Positions 24,017 to 24,290 of a DNA stretch of 24,290 nucleotides are shown piece after piece. Both the position numbers and the translations under genes were made by a program. The stretch spans positions 1 to 24,290 of the forward strand of contig CAZLDQ010000074.1 of assembly GCA_964558295.1 (NCBI GenBank). The letters run 5' to 3'. Source of the stretch: JBDKTH01 sp964558295. Lineage in GTDB: Bacteria > Planctomycetota > Planctomycetia > Pirellulales > Thermoguttaceae. The number at the start of each line of letters is the position of its first letter. The stretch's first letter is position 1. A model generated the notes under the pieces. The model ran no database searches. It worked only from the letters and a program-made list of their open reading frames with translations, and was not told the DNA's origin.

Positions 24017-24120
24017 GAGTGCCCTCCAAGGAATGGGAAATGAAGTTGAAAACTAACGCGAAACCGGAGGGTTCGCAGGCGGGTGTCCGGACGAAGCAAA
24101 ACGCCAGACATTGAGGTATG

Positions 24121-24140
24121 CTGCATGCAGATAGTCTATC
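24121..24140. promoter_or_regulatory. Two adjacent palindromes at the predicted DUF1559 transcript start
   Basis: CTGCATGCAG (24121-24130) is a perfect palindrome. GATAGTCTATC (24130-24140) is a second one with an odd centre, sharing one base with the first. They lie 10 to 30 bases downstream of the -10 box on the minus strand, a place where a repressor would block transcription. Alternatively they fold in the leader RNA, about 105 bases before the ATG. Confidence 0.35.
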
Positions 24141-24149
24141 TACATCCCG

Positions 24150-24177
24150 ATGATATTCGGTTCCGAAGCAATGTCAA
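24150..24177 (-). promoter_or_regulatory. Near-consensus sigma70-type promoter of the DUF1559-lipoprotein operon
   Basis: On the minus strand a perfect TTGACA (24172-24177) and TATCAT (24150-24155) are 16 bases apart. The predicted leader is about 125 bases, ending at the ATG at 24016. This is the best promoter match in the window and fits an abundantly made surface protein. Confidence 0.55.
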
Positions 24178-24290
24178 TACTTTGGAGGGGAAATGGAGTC
24201 GCTTGCGTTGTTTGGAAGTCGTTGCGATTGCTAGAGTTTGTTGAGCGGTAAAATCGCGATTCCCCGCAAAGGCAATCGGGGGGCTCGCGT

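Overview
The window looks like a chromosomal segment of a planctomycete (Planctomycetota, probably a Pirellula-like lineage). The reasons are GC-rich coding sequence, a pilin-like DUF1559 protein next to a small Gly-rich lipoprotein, a J-like/kinase fusion protein, secreted DUF1080 proteins, and a discoidin/beta-propeller/multi-haem cytochrome. The lineage is inferred from these families, not from a marker gene. I see no rRNA, tRNA, transposase, integrase or CRISPR array.

Left part (1-9870), secreted carbohydrate-related proteins and regulators. A DUF1080 (3-keto-disaccharide hydrolase-like) protein converges on a membrane HdeD-like protein. After a 600-base gap with no convincing gene comes a large exported protein with a discoidin-like domain, a propeller and three CxxCH haem sites. 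It is divergent from a secreted right-handed beta-helix protein resembling GH141-type glycosidases. An AraC-family regulator (GTG start) is divergent from a second DUF1080 protein.

Middle part (9870-18402), five minus-strand genes that read as one sugar-use locus. In transcription order they are an exported GH36-like alpha-galactosidase, a XylR-like sugar-sensing AraC regulator, a glycyl radical enzyme, its short radical-SAM activase, and an MFS sugar porter. The control regions upstream of the GH36, glycyl radical enzyme and porter genes each carry a related TGAGA direct repeat with a 21-bp period, the spacing expected of AraC-type operators. The two copies either side of the glycyl radical cassette belong to a longer direct repeat that also carries GGAACG hairpins, so a dispersed-repeat explanation remains open.

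Right part (18894-24290). A 658-residue protein I cannot name, with faint kinase-like motifs, is divergent from a J-like/kinase fusion protein. The fusion has lost three catalytic residues (alphaC Glu to Lys, HRD Asp to Asn, DFG Asp to Gly) and should be a pseudokinase. The window closes with a DUF1559 protein and a lipoprotein in one operon behind a near-consensus promoter.

The points most worth following up are the predicted pseudokinase and its divergent unknown partner, the glycyl radical enzyme of unknown substrate in a sugar locus, and the shared 21-bp-period sites. All start choices, promoters and operators come from reading the sequence and are unverified.
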